64,000 nucleotides of DNA. Origin: Brevundimonas sp. SORGH_AS_0993. GTDB taxonomy: Bacteria; Pseudomonadota; Alphaproteobacteria; Caulobacterales; Caulobacteraceae. The position numbers were made by a program, and so were the translations under genes. The stretch lies in assembly GCF_030818545.1 (NCBI RefSeq), contig NZ_JAUTAH010000001.1:1741001-1805000 (forward strand), written 5' to 3'. Position 1 is the stretch's first letter. Each line of letters opens with the position of its first letter. Below are positions 8,532 to 16,762 of the stretch, piece by piece. Below the pieces are notes generated by a model. It saw only the letters and a program-made list of their open reading frames with translations, did not search any database and was not told the DNA's origin.

Positions 8532-9065
8532 ATGACCGCAGGCTGGACCGACGACCGCGTAGGCGCCCTGAAGAAGCTCTGGCTGGAAGGCCAGTCCGCA
8601 AGCCAGATCGCCAAACAACTGGGCGGCGGCGTCACCCGCAACGCCGTGATCGGCAAGGTGCACCGCCTGGGCCTGTCGGGCCGGGCCGCTCCGTCGCAGC
8701 CGGCGCGCACCGCCGCCACCTTCCGCACCGCCCGCCCGCGTCCGGCGGCCCCGGCCCCTGCGCCCGCGCAGCCTTCGGCGCCGCGCCGTCTGGAGGCCGT
8801 GCAGCCCAAGCCGGTCCAGCCCCCCGCGCCCGTCCCGGCTCCGATGCCCGACCTGCCGGGCACCGCCACGGTCATGACCCTGGGCGCCCATATGTGCAAA
8901 TGGCCGATCGGCGACCCGTCCTCGCGCGAGTTCAGCTTCTGCGGCCGTCGCGCCTCGGAAGGCGTCTATTGCGTCGAACACGCCCGCGTCGCCTACCAGC
9001 CCCAGGTCAAGCGCTCCAAGGACGGCGCCTCCGACCTGGCCCGCAGCCTGAGGCGCTACATCTAA
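8532..9065 (+). CDS. gcrA: GcrA cell-cycle regulator
   Basis: Master S-phase regulator of Caulobacterales that acts with sigma-70 RNA polymerase at CcrM-methylated promoters. The 177-residue product shows the diagnostic N terminus (WTDDRVGALKKLWLEG, then SASQIAKQL and TRNAVIGKVHRLGLSGR, residues 5-51), a Pro/Ala-rich linker (about 52-115) and the C-terminal CKWPIGDP segment with Cys/His residues (CG, YCVEH) that contacts polymerase. The ATG at 8532 is chosen over 8502 because GGAGG lies 6 bases before it and the homologues start at this point. Confidence 0.95.
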   Translation: MTAGWTDDRVGALKKLWLEGQSASQIAKQLGGGVTRNAVIGKVHRLGLSGRAAPSQPARTAATFRTARPRPAAPAPAPAQPSAPRRLEAVQPKPVQPPAPVPAPMPDLPGTATVMTLGAHMCKWPIGDPSSREFSFCGRRASEGVYCVEHARVAYQPQVKRSKDGASDLARSLRRYI

Positions 9066-9168
9066 GGGCGCTATCGCTCACGACGCGGGCGCTCGCGACT
9101 TGAGCGCAGCGCTTCGCGCATATCCCCCTCGACGGTTCGCGCCAGCGGCCGGCGAGACTCCAGGGGGC

Positions 9169-9201
9169 GGGGCTGCGGTTCATCCGGGTTGACGCAGCCC
9201 C
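9169..9201 (+). terminator. Candidate terminator after gcrA
   Basis: A perfect 9-bp stem (9169-9177 with 9193-9201) with a 15-base loop lies 104 bases after the gcrA stop, followed only by TT. The weak U-tract keeps this tentative. It also sits in front of the apaG stop, so it could serve both strands. Nothing else is recognised in 9066-9263. Confidence 0.45.
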
Positions 9202-9263
9202 TTCCGCCTCTGGCTGACCGCGTCCTTCCGGGGCGTCCGAAGGGCGAACCAGGAACCCCGAGG

Positions 9264-9671
9264 CTAATTCAACACCCGTCGCGCATCCGGCGTATCCAGC
9301 GAGAAGGCCGGGATGTCCGCTTCGAAGCTGCGTCCCTCCCCGTCCGTCATCAGATAGACCCCGACCATGGACCCGCTGTCGGTCGCCAAGGGACAGCCCG
9401 AAGCGTAGGAATAGCTGCCGCCCGGTTCGATCACTGGCTGTTCGCCGACCACGCCCGGCCCGCCGACCTCCTCCACATGGCCGTGGCCGTCGGTGATGGT
9501 CCAGCGGCGGGCCATCAGCTGGACCGTCACGCCGCTGAGGTTCACGATCTCGATCTGATAGGCCCAGACCCAGCGCCCCGCCTCAGGGTCGGACTGGCCC
9601 GCCAGATAGGATGGCCGCACCCGGATCAGGATGCCGTTCGTTTCGGCGGTATAGGCAGGACCATCGTGCAT
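9264..9671 (-). CDS. apaG: ApaG-family protein
   Basis: Small beta-sandwich protein of 135 residues, historically linked to Co2+/Mg2+ efflux phenotypes in enterics but without a proven reaction. The family core is intact: YxAETNGILIRVRPSYL, RWVWAYQIEIVNLSG, VQLMARRWTITD, the glycine motif GPGVVGEQPVIEPG and YSYASGCPL, then GSMVGVY. It is encoded opposite dcd, with 81 bases between the two starts, so the promoters are back to back. Confidence 0.93.
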   Translation of the reverse strand: MHDGPAYTAETNGILIRVRPSYLAGQSDPEAGRWVWAYQIEIVNLSGVTVQLMARRWTITDGHGHVEEVGGPGVVGEQPVIEPGGSYSYASGCPLATDSGSMVGVYLMTDGEGRSFEADIPAFSLDTPDARRVLN

Positions 9672-9752
9672 GGGCTATATGCTCGCCCCGCCGCGCGCGG
9701 GTCGCAAGCGCGACTTGAAGACAAGTCGTGAAATCCGTGTGAGACAGACGCC

Positions 9753-10778
9753 ATGAGCATTTTCCAGGCGCCGCGCCCCGGCATCCTTCCCGCCCAGTCC
9801 ATCGAGACGCTGATCGCCACGGGCGCCATCACGTCCGACACCGCTTTCGACGCCGATCAGGTCCAGCCCGCCAGCCTGGACCTGCGCCTGTCGGATCAGG
9901 CCTGGCGCGTCCGCGCCTCCTTCCTGCCCGGCCGCCGCAAGGTCGAGGAGCGGATCGCCGACGTGGCCATGCACGCCATCGAGATCACCGACGCCGGCGT
10001 CGTGCTGGAAAAGGGCTGCGTCTATATCGTGCGCCTGCAGGAGCGGCTGAAGCTGCCGCAGGGCCTGATCGCCCGCGCCAATCCCAAAAGCTCGACCGGG
10101 CGCGTCGATGTCTTCGTGCGACTGCTGACCGACCAAGGCGCCAGCTTTGATGATGTGGCCGAAGGTTATGACGGCCCCCTCTATATGGAGGTCGCGCCCC
10201 AGACCTTCTCCATTCTGGTGCGCCCCGGCACGCGGCTGAACCAGTTGCGGCTGAAGGCGGGCGATCCGCCCAAGCTGGAGACCCGCTCGGTCGGCGTCGA
10301 TCTGCAGGGCGGCGACATCGTCGGTTTCCGCGGCCGTCGCCATGCGGGCGTAGTCGATCTGGACCATATCGACGGCCACGACCCGCGCGACTTCTGGGAG
10401 CCGCTGACGCTGCGGCGCGGCGAACTGCTGCTGGACCCCGGCGAGTTCTACATCCTGGCCTCGTCCGACGACGTCGAAATCCCGGTCGACCAGGCCGCCG
10501 AAATGACCCCCATAGATCCGTCGGTGGGCGAGTTCCGCGTCCACTACGCCGGCTTCTTCGACCCCGGCTTCGGCACCGACGAGGCGCATGGCGCGGGCTC
10601 GAAAGGGGTGCTGGAGGTGCGGACCCACGACACGCCGTTCCTTTTGGAACACGGCCAGATCGTCGCCCGCCTGGTCTATGAGCCCCTGACGGAGCGCCCC
10701 AGCCGCCTGTATGGCGAAAGCGGCAGCCACTATCAGAACCAGGGCCTGAAGCTGTCGAAGCATTTCCGGGCGTGGTGA
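9753..10778 (+). CDS. dcd: dCTP deaminase, long two-domain alphaproteobacterial type
   Basis: Deaminates dCTP to dUTP for thymidylate synthesis. At 341 residues it is nearly twice the classical enzyme of about 190; two deaminase-like halves are visible. The first half holds QPASLDLRLSDQAWRVRASF and NPKSSTGRVDVFVR (the KSSTGR resembles the catalytic RSSxGR), the second FYILASSDDVEIP and HYAGFFDPGFG. This long form, with its own N-terminal domain family, is usual in alphaproteobacteria. Which half is catalytic cannot be told from sequence alone. Confidence 0.9.
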   Translation: MSIFQAPRPGILPAQSIETLIATGAITSDTAFDADQVQPASLDLRLSDQAWRVRASFLPGRRKVEERIADVAMHAIEITDAGVVLEKGCVYIVRLQERLKLPQGLIARANPKSSTGRVDVFVRLLTDQGASFDDVAEGYDGPLYMEVAPQTFSILVRPGTRLNQLRLKAGDPPKLETRSVGVDLQGGDIVGFRGRRHAGVVDLDHIDGHDPRDFWEPLTLRRGELLLDPGEFYILASSDDVEIPVDQAAEMTPIDPSVGEFRVHYAGFFDPGFGTDEAHGAGSKGVLEVRTHDTPFLLEHGQIVARLVYEPLTERPSRLYGESGSHYQNQGLKLSKHFRAW

Positions 10779-10785
10779 TCACGCG

Positions 10786-10862
10786 GAGTGGCGAGTGGTC
10801 AGTGGCGAGTGACGAGCCGTTCGCTATCGTCCTCGCCACTCGTCACTCGATACTCGCCACTC
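10786..10862. repeat. Dispersed inverted repeat, second copy
   Basis: Left arm 10786-10816 and right arm 10832-10862 are 31-base inverted copies with a few mismatches, built from GAGTGGC / CTCGCCA units. The right arm runs into the stop codon of the MFS gene. It lies between convergent dcd and the MFS gene, where the hairpin may end both transcripts. The left arm is 29/31 identical to 8208-8238. Confidence 0.8.
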
Positions 10863-12153
10863 AAGTCAGCTTGTCCGCCTTCCTCAGCCCCGGGAACATC
10901 GTCGCCCAGGCCCCGGTCGCGGCCAGGGCGCCGAACCCGCCGAACACCGCCGCGCCGACCGCGCCCAGCAGCCGGACCATGACGCCGGAATAGGCCTCGC
11001 CCAGTTCGTTCGAGGCGCCGATGAACAGCATGGACACCGACGACACCCGCCCGCGCATGTGATCGGGCGTGGCCAGCTGGATCAGGGTCTGGCGCACATT
11101 GACGCTGATCATGTCCGCCGCCCCGCCGATGAACAGCGCCAGTCCCGACAGCCAGACGATGCGCGACAGGCCGAAGGTGATGGTGCACAGACCGAACACC
11201 GCCACCGCCGCGAACATCCAGCGCCCGCCGTTCTGACGGATCGGATAGCGGCTCAGATAGATGGCCATGACCATGGCCCCCACGCCGAACGAGGCGCGCA
11301 GCAGGCCGAACCCTTGCGGCCCGACATGAAGGATGTCGCGCGCGAAGATGGGCGTCAGCAGCGCCACGCCCGCCAGCAGCACCACCACCAGATCCAGCGA
11401 AATGGCGCCCAGCACGATCTTGGTCTTCCACACATAGGCCAGCCCCTCCTTGACCGAATCCACCGGCGACAGCGGATTGGCCTGGGGCGCGGGCTTGCCG
11501 CTGGTGCGGATCAGGATGAAGGCGGCGACGGCCAGCAGGAACATGCCCAGCGACACCGCATAGGCCAGGGGCACGTTCACCCCCACGATCACCCCGCCCA
11601 GGGCCGGGCCGGCGATGGCGCCGGTCTGGAAGGCGATGGACAGGGCCGCGATGGCCGGCGGCAGAGCCTTGCGTCCCACCACCATCGGCAGGAAGGCCTG
11701 GCTGGCCGGCGCCAGGAAGGCCCGCGCCGCGCCGAACAGGGCCGCGACCGCCAACAGACCCCACAGCGGCGGGTTTCCATGCAGGGCCATGGCCAGGAAC
11801 GATCCCGCGCAGGCCGCCTCGACCAGGATCGAGATCCACACCGTGCGCTTGCGGTCGCGCCGGTCGGCCATGACCCCGGCCGGCAGGGTGAAGGCCAGCA
11901 GCGGCAGGAACTGACACAGCCCCACCAGCCCCAGATACAGGCTGGCCTGTTCGACCGGATGGTCCCGCCGGGCGATCTCATAGACCTGCCACAACAGGGC
12001 CGACGACTGAATCTGGATCGCCAGCACCGCCAACCCCCGCCCGAACCACAACAGGCGGAAGTCGCGAATGCCCCACGGACTGGACGGCCCCTCTGGCGGC
12101 GCAGGCGGAACAGGCGGGGCGGCGGGGCCGGTGTCGATGGATTCTGTGGTCAA
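10861..12153 (-). CDS. MFS exporter, EntS-like
   Basis: Inner-membrane efflux protein of 430 residues with about 12 helices. It belongs to the MFS_3/enterobactin-exporter-like group: Pro-rich cytoplasmic N terminus, then RDFRLLWFGRGLAVLAIQIQ, the loop 2-3 motif GVMADRRDRKR (about 95-105), and LRASFGVGAMVMA and DMISVNVRQTLIQ in the second half. No siderophore genes are nearby, so the substrate is open. It starts 66 bases from dapE, divergently. Confidence 0.88.
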   Translation of the reverse strand: MTTESIDTGPAAPPVPPAPPEGPSSPWGIRDFRLLWFGRGLAVLAIQIQSSALLWQVYEIARRDHPVEQASLYLGLVGLCQFLPLLAFTLPAGVMADRRDRKRTVWISILVEAACAGSFLAMALHGNPPLWGLLAVAALFGAARAFLAPASQAFLPMVVGRKALPPAIAALSIAFQTGAIAGPALGGVIVGVNVPLAYAVSLGMFLLAVAAFILIRTSGKPAPQANPLSPVDSVKEGLAYVWKTKIVLGAISLDLVVVLLAGVALLTPIFARDILHVGPQGFGLLRASFGVGAMVMAIYLSRYPIRQNGGRWMFAAVAVFGLCTITFGLSRIVWLSGLALFIGGAADMISVNVRQTLIQLATPDHMRGRVSSVSMLFIGASNELGEAYSGVMVRLLGAVGAAVFGGFGALAATGAWATMFPGLRKADKLT

Positions 12154-12219
12154 GGTCTCGGCTTCAGCAGGAGCACACCGTCTTCTCGAAGACGCGGATT
12201 ATCCCTAAAGCATAGCCGC

Positions 12220-13407
12220 ATGAGCCGCGCATCAACTCCCGTTATCGATCCTGTCGAACTGACCCGCGACCTGATCCGCATTCCCTCCGTCACCCCCGCC
12301 GACGAGGGGGCGATGGACGTGCTGGAACGCCATCTGACGGCGCTGGGCTTCACCTGCCGCCGCCTGGCCTTCGAGGGACCGGGGGGAGAAGGCGTCCATG
12401 CGCGGATCGAGAACCTGTACGCCCGGCGCGGGACCGCCTCGCCCAACCTGTGCTTCGCCGGCCATACGGACGTGGTCCCGACCGGCCCGTCGGAGCAGTG
12501 GTCGTCGCAACCCTTCAACGCCGAGGTCAGGGACGGCGTCCTGTACGGTCGCGGCGCGGTGGACATGAAGGGCGGGATCGCCGCCTGGGTCGCCGCCGTG
12601 TCGCAAGTCTTGGCCGAAGGCGAACCGAAGGGATCCCTCTCCTTCCTGATCACCGGCGACGAGGAAGGCCCGGCGCTGCACGGCACCAAACGGGTGGTCG
12701 AGGCCCTGGCCGCCGAGGGCGAGGTCATCGACGCCTGCGTCGTCGGCGAACCCTCGTCGTCGCAACAGCTGGGCGACATGATCAAGGTCGGGCGGCGCGG
12801 CTCGCTGAACACCTGGATCACCGTCCACGGCAAACAGGGACACGTCGCCTATCCCGAGCGCGCCGCCAACCCGGCCCCGGTGATCGCGCGTCTGATGGCC
12901 CGCCTCAACGACCACGTCCTGGACGAGGGCTACGAGAACTTCCCCCCGTCGAACCTCGAAATCACCACGATCGACATCGGCAATCCGGCGACCAACATCA
13001 TCCCGGCCCAGGCGACGGCGCGGCTGAACATCCGCTTCAACCCAAGCCACACCGGCGACGGGCTGATCGACTGGCTGAACCGCGAGGCCGGCGCCGTCCA
13101 GGCCGAGACCGGGCTTCGGATCACGCTGGAGCACCTGTGTTCGGGCGAAGCCTTCCTGACCGAGCCGGGCGCCTTCGTGGAGGCCGTTCAGGACGCGGTC
13201 GAGGCCGTGGCGGGCCGCCGCCCCGAGGCCTCCACCACCGGCGGCACCTCCGACGCCCGCTTCATCCGCGCCCTGTGCCCGGTGCTGGAACTGGGCCTGG
13301 TCGGCCAGACCATGCACCAGATCGACGAGCGCGTGCCGACGGCGGAGCTGGAGACGCTGACGGCGGTCTATCGCCGGGTGATCGAGACGGTGTTCGAGCG
13401 GTTGTAG
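12220..13407 (+). CDS. dapE: Succinyl-diaminopimelate desuccinylase
   Basis: Dinuclear zinc M20 hydrolase giving LL-DAP for lysine and peptidoglycan. The ATG at 12220 gives 395 residues. Metal and catalytic residues are visible: H82 and D84 in FAGHTDVVP, D115 in GAVDMKGG, E148/E149 in TGDEEGPA, and the terminal MHQIDE histidine. SGEAF and TTGGTSDARFI are also DapE-specific. The reading frame is open far upstream, but that part is antisense to the MFS gene. The ArgD in this window can supply the preceding aminotransferase step. Confidence 0.95.
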   Translation: MSRASTPVIDPVELTRDLIRIPSVTPADEGAMDVLERHLTALGFTCRRLAFEGPGGEGVHARIENLYARRGTASPNLCFAGHTDVVPTGPSEQWSSQPFNAEVRDGVLYGRGAVDMKGGIAAWVAAVSQVLAEGEPKGSLSFLITGDEEGPALHGTKRVVEALAAEGEVIDACVVGEPSSSQQLGDMIKVGRRGSLNTWITVHGKQGHVAYPERAANPAPVIARLMARLNDHVLDEGYENFPPSNLEITTIDIGNPATNIIPAQATARLNIRFNPSHTGDGLIDWLNREAGAVQAETGLRITLEHLCSGEAFLTEPGAFVEAVQDAVEAVAGRRPEASTTGGTSDARFIRALCPVLELGLVGQTMHQIDERVPTAELETLTAVYRRVIETVFERL

Positions 13408-13422
13408 GCGCGACGTTTGCCA

Positions 13423-14319
13423 TTAAGGCCATGACGAAACTGAGTTCAGCGTATCGACGATTTCCTCGAAATGATCAGCGGAATCTCTAGCCTTTGCGAT
13501 GTGAGCGCCTCGAACACCATCGCTCGAAGTGCAATAGAAAATGGGCTTCTTAGCATCCATTGAGTAAGGCACTAAGCTGTGAAGGTTGGGAATTTTACCC
13601 AGCTGAAACTCATCATCTTCCCAGTTGACGACTTGGTCCAGTGGACGCAGCTTGTCGATGATATTCTCTTGGATCGCTGGCTCCAGCTCATTCCCGTAAA
13701 TCTGCCAGCCTTCCGTCATTCCGGCTGCGTTTGAACGTACGTTATGCTGCTGGACGACGTATCCAAGATACGTAGGGCGACCTTTAGGGATTGAAAGAGA
13801 CGGGTCTTTCCATGCGGCGTTTGTTTGATCCCACTCTTTGCGCCACCCAACGAGCTTGTTGCCAAGATTTTCTGTGCCCTGGATCGAGAAGAGGTCAGGA
13901 GCCAAAGGAGTGATAAAATAATCTGCCGATGCAAGCACAGCGCGATTTAAGGCACCAAGATTAGGTCCAAGGTCTAGCAAAACCAAATCTGCCCCAACCT
14001 TCGCGCTTGCCCATTGAATGTATCGATGGATCGCAGATTGAGCTCGAACTGCCGGCTCGTTTCCACCTCTTGCGGCGCTCCACGTATCGCCCAGCGTATC
14101 TTCAAAATCGCTGAGGCGAAGATCGCCTGGCACTAGGAAGAGCTTGCCTTTGGCGTGGGGAACTGCAGTCGGCTGTCTTTGTCGAATATCACCAATACCG
14201 CGCGCGACTCGTTCGATAGCTCTGTAGATACTGTTTCCATCAACAGCCCATGACTGCCTGATTCCGGTATCGCTCAAGCAGTAGGCCGTGAGATTACACT
14301 GACTATCACCATCAACCAT
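13423..14319 (-). CDS. ParA-family ATPase, main portion lacking the Walker A
   Basis: The 298-residue product starts at the second strand of the ParA fold (MVDGDSQCNLTAY) and carries the Walker B-like VLLDLGPNLGALNRAVL (DLGPN) and the switch FITPLAPDLFSIQG, then a long C-terminal part that resembles solitary ParA proteins rather than chromosomal ParA. The Walker A is encoded by the short upstream ORF at 14319-14414; its TGA overlaps this ATG by one base (TGATG). Either a frameshift inactivated the gene or the two pieces are coupled. Base composition is unlike the neighbours (28 G+C of 60 in 13441-13500 against 51 of 60 in 13201-13260), so the insert is probably acquired. No ParB or parS is nearby. 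Confidence 0.8.
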   Translation of the reverse strand: MVDGDSQCNLTAYCLSDTGIRQSWAVDGNSIYRAIERVARGIGDIRQRQPTAVPHAKGKLFLVPGDLRLSDFEDTLGDTWSAARGGNEPAVRAQSAIHRYIQWASAKVGADLVLLDLGPNLGALNRAVLASADYFITPLAPDLFSIQGTENLGNKLVGWRKEWDQTNAAWKDPSLSIPKGRPTYLGYVVQQHNVRSNAAGMTEGWQIYGNELEPAIQENIIDKLRPLDQVVNWEDDEFQLGKIPNLHSLVPYSMDAKKPIFYCTSSDGVRGAHIAKARDSADHFEEIVDTLNSVSSWP

Positions 14320-14414
14320 CAGCCACGCTCAGCGAGGAGGTGCGCGACGTGATACATATAGGTGGTCTTTCCGACCCCGCCCTTGTTGTTGAAGATCGCA
14401 ATACTCTTGGTCAT
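14319..14414 (-). CDS. 31-codon ORF carrying the ParA Walker A (N-terminal piece)
   Basis: Starting at the ATG 14414 with a G-rich Shine-Dalgarno stretch about 5 bases upstream, this encodes a perfect ParA beginning, including NNKGGVGKTT and the following helix ending LLAERG, then TGA. The next expected strand, normally joined by a few residues, begins in the other frame at the overlapping ATG 14319. It is the missing N terminus of the ATPase downstream. Read as one gene this is a small deletion or frameshift; read as two, it is a translationally coupled split ATPase. A sequencing error is possible. Confidence 0.75.
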   Translation of the reverse strand: MTKSIAIFNNKGGVGKTTYMYHVAHLLAERG

Positions 14415-14447
14415 TTCGACCCCCTGCTGTTGAGAGACCGACCATAG

Positions 14448-14470
14448 GTGGCGTCCGCAAAGGTCGCCAC
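14448..14470 (-). promoter_or_regulatory. Inverted repeat upstream of the split ParA
   Basis: GTGGCG (14448-14453) and CGCCAC (14465-14470) flank 11 bases, 34 bases before the ParA leader ATG, next to an A/T-rich stretch on the upstream side (about 14474-14505) that could hold the promoter. A candidate operator; nothing else is seen in 14415-14523. Confidence 0.4.
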
Positions 14471-14523
14471 AGTTATGAAATTTATCGCGTCTGAAAATAC
14501 AAACTGAAGAGGCTTTAAGCTCC

Positions 14524-15825
14524 TCAGCTCCGCTCCAAGAACCGCAGCGCCGTTAGCACATGCGTCTTCACGCCCACCGGCAGGACCTTCTCGTTCGGAG
14601 AGAACTCCGGCGAATGGTTGGGCGCGGAGGTCGCGGGGTCGACGCCGTCGGGGCTGGCGCCCAGATGGTAGAAGACGCCGGGGATGACCTGTTGGAAATA
14701 GCTGAAGTCCTCGGCCACCGTGGTCGGGGGCGTGGCGGGGTTGACGGCGCCCTCGCCCGCCGCCTCGGTCAGGACCGGGGCCAGCCAGGCGGACAGGCCG
14801 GGGTCGTTGAACACCAGGGCGGCGTTCTGTTTGACGCCGAACTCGGCGGTAGCGCCGTAGGCCTCGGCGACATGGTCGATGGCGGTCCCGGCGCGGGCGA
14901 CCAGGGCGTCGCGCTGGGCCGTATCGAAGGTGCGCAAGGTGCCCGACAGCGTCGCGCTGTCGGGGATGATGTTGTAGCGAACGCCGGCGTTGATGGTGGC
15001 GATGGTGAAGACGGTCGGGGTCGTGGTCGGATCGACCGTGCGCGCGGTCAGGGTGTTGACCGTCTCGACCACCTGACCCGCCACCGCGATCACATCGACC
15101 CCGCGCCAGGGCCAGGCGCCGTGCGTCTGCTTGCCCGTCAGGCGGATGTCCACGCGGTCCGACGCCGCCATGAACCCTTCCGGCCGATAGAAGATGCTGC
15201 CCGGACGGCCCGGCACGACGTGCAGGCCGAAGATGGCCTCGGGCTTGGGATCGTTCAGCGCCCCCTCCGCGATCATCAGGGCCGCGCCGCCCTTGGGCTC
15301 GCCCGGAGGGGCGCCCTCCTCCGCCGGCTGGAAGACGAAAACGATGGTTCCGGCGATCCGGTCCTTCATCCCCGCCAGCACCTCGGCCGCCCCCATCAGC
15401 ATGGCCATATGCATGTCGTGGCCACAGGCGTGGGCGACCGGCACCGTGTTGCCCATATAGGTCCCGGTCGCGGTCGAGGCGAAGTCGAGGCCCGTCGCCT
15501 CCTGCACTGGCAGGGCATCCATGTCGGCGCGCAGGGCCACCACATGACCCGGCCGTGCGCCGCGCAGGATGCCGATCACGCCGGTCTTGCCGACCCCGGT
15601 GCGGACCTCCAGCCCCAGCGACCGCAGATGGTCGGCGATCACCCCGGCCGAGCGGGTCTCGGCGAAGCCCAGTTCGGGATGCTGGTGGAAGTCGCGGCGC
15701 CAGGCGACGACCTCGGGCAGGACCCGCTGGACGGCGGCGTCCACGCTGGCCGTATCGACCTGAGCCTGAGCGGTCCCGGCCGCGAGCAGCAGGGTCAGGG
15801 GGAAGGCGGCGAACAGTCGGCGCAT
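14524..15825 (-). CDS. Exported M20 amidohydrolase
   Basis: Metal-dependent amidohydrolase of 433 residues, related to hippurate/IAA-amino acid hydrolases, with a clear signal peptide (cleavage near AQA-Q, residue 22). Family marks are WRRDFHQHPELGF, ALRADMDALPV, HACGHDMHMAMLMGAA (Cys/His metal site), the VFQPAEEG glutamates, GLHVVPG and TVAEDFSYFQ. Start ATG 15825 is where the signal peptide begins; the longer open frame upstream runs opposite another gene. The substrate is unknown; export suggests scavenging of acylated amino acids. Confidence 0.88.
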   Translation of the reverse strand: MRRLFAAFPLTLLLAAGTAQAQVDTASVDAAVQRVLPEVVAWRRDFHQHPELGFAETRSAGVIADHLRSLGLEVRTGVGKTGVIGILRGARPGHVVALRADMDALPVQEATGLDFASTATGTYMGNTVPVAHACGHDMHMAMLMGAAEVLAGMKDRIAGTIVFVFQPAEEGAPPGEPKGGAALMIAEGALNDPKPEAIFGLHVVPGRPGSIFYRPEGFMAASDRVDIRLTGKQTHGAWPWRGVDVIAVAGQVVETVNTLTARTVDPTTTPTVFTIATINAGVRYNIIPDSATLSGTLRTFDTAQRDALVARAGTAIDHVAEAYGATAEFGVKQNAALVFNDPGLSAWLAPVLTEAAGEGAVNPATPPTTVAEDFSYFQQVIPGVFYHLGASPDGVDPATSAPNHSPEFSPNEKVLPVGVKTHVLTALRFLERS

Positions 15826-15915
15826 GTGAAGGTCCCGTGAAATTTTCAGCCCGACGACAGGTGACGGCGCCGCGACCGCTTGTGCAAGCGGTGACGAACG
15901 GCGATTTCTGTCGGC

Positions 15916-16269
15916 ATGGGTGAGAAGACCTTCAAGAGCGCGAAGACCGAATGGCGCGATGTCGTGCTGGTCTGCCGCAAATGCTCCAAGAAACTGGACG
16001 GCGGTTTCGGGCCGGACGGCGACCTGACGCTGAAGAAGGCGCTGCGGAAATATCTGCACCTGAAGACGGGCAAGAAGGGTCGCAAGGGCGCGTTGACAGT
16101 GACGGGGACCGACTGTTTCGACCTGTGCCCGAAGGGGGCGGTGGTGGCGGTGAACGCGGCGCGGCCGCAGAACCTGCTGATCGTGCCGGCCGGATCGGAC
16201 CTGTTCGAGGTCAAGGCCCTGCTGGGGCTGAACGACGGGCGGCGGCTGAAGGCGGACCAGGCCGAGTGA
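15916..16269 (+). CDS. Thioredoxin-like (2Fe-2S) ferredoxin domain protein
   Basis: The 117-residue protein has cysteines in CRKC (20, 23) and DCFDLCPKG (67, 71), the spacing of thioredoxin-like [2Fe-2S] ferredoxins. The middle LTLKKALRKYL helix and many lysines resemble a small (2Fe-2S) protein conserved in Caulobacteraceae. Electron partner and role are unknown. It precedes a SRPBCC gene by 42 bases on the same strand. Confidence 0.8.
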   Translation: MGEKTFKSAKTEWRDVVLVCRKCSKKLDGGFGPDGDLTLKKALRKYLHLKTGKKGRKGALTVTGTDCFDLCPKGAVVAVNAARPQNLLIVPAGSDLFEVKALLGLNDGRRLKADQAE

Positions 16270-16311
16270 AAACGCCTTCCTTCCGGCGCCGAGCCGTGCC
16301 AGATCGAGCCC

Positions 16312-16743
16312 ATGGACGACACCAAGATCGAGAAGCGCGCCGGCGTGCGGGCCACCTCCGACCGGCTATGGGACCTGATTTCGGACCTGTCCCGCTGGAG
16401 CGAATGGAACCCCTACGAGCGCGAGCCCGAGGGCAAGATCGGCTTCGGCGCCGCCCTGACCCTGATCGAGACCTATCCCGGCCTGGGCGAACGTCGCGCC
16501 GCCGCGCGCGTGGCCGACTGGCGGCCTTATGTGCGGCTGGTCTGGACCGAGAACCGGGGCTTTCTGTTCCGCACCCTGCGCTACATCGACATCGAGGAGG
16601 TGGAGAAGGGCAGTTGCATCGTCTCGTCCGCGCTGACCTTCGCCGGCCTGCGCGGCGAACTGTATCTGGACAGGCACAAGTCGGTCCTGGCCCAGGCCCA
16701 GCAGGACCTGGTCGAACGCCTGAAGGCGGCGGCCGAAGCCTGA
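16312..16743 (+). CDS. SRPBCC-family (START/polyketide cyclase-like) protein
   Basis: The 143-residue protein fits the SRPBCC ligand-binding fold: LWDLISDLSRWSEWNPYER near the N terminus (the SxWxxWNP pattern), beta strands with LTLIETYPG and a C-terminal helix AQAQQDLVERLKAAAE. Such proteins bind small hydrophobic ligands; the ligand is not predictable. It is probably cotranscribed with the ferredoxin-like gene and ends 19 bases before the convergent tadC. Confidence 0.8.
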   Translation: MDDTKIEKRAGVRATSDRLWDLISDLSRWSEWNPYEREPEGKIGFGAALTLIETYPGLGERRAAARVADWRPYVRLVWTENRGFLFRTLRYIDIEEVEKGSCIVSSALTFAGLRGELYLDRHKSVLAQAQQDLVERLKAAAEA

Positions 16744-16762
16744 AGGCGGCCTTGCAGCCGCG

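Noticed and set aside
13423..14414. Chromosome partition parAB locus
   Set aside because: No ParB or parS, low G+C, and a C-terminal region unlike chromosomal ParA.
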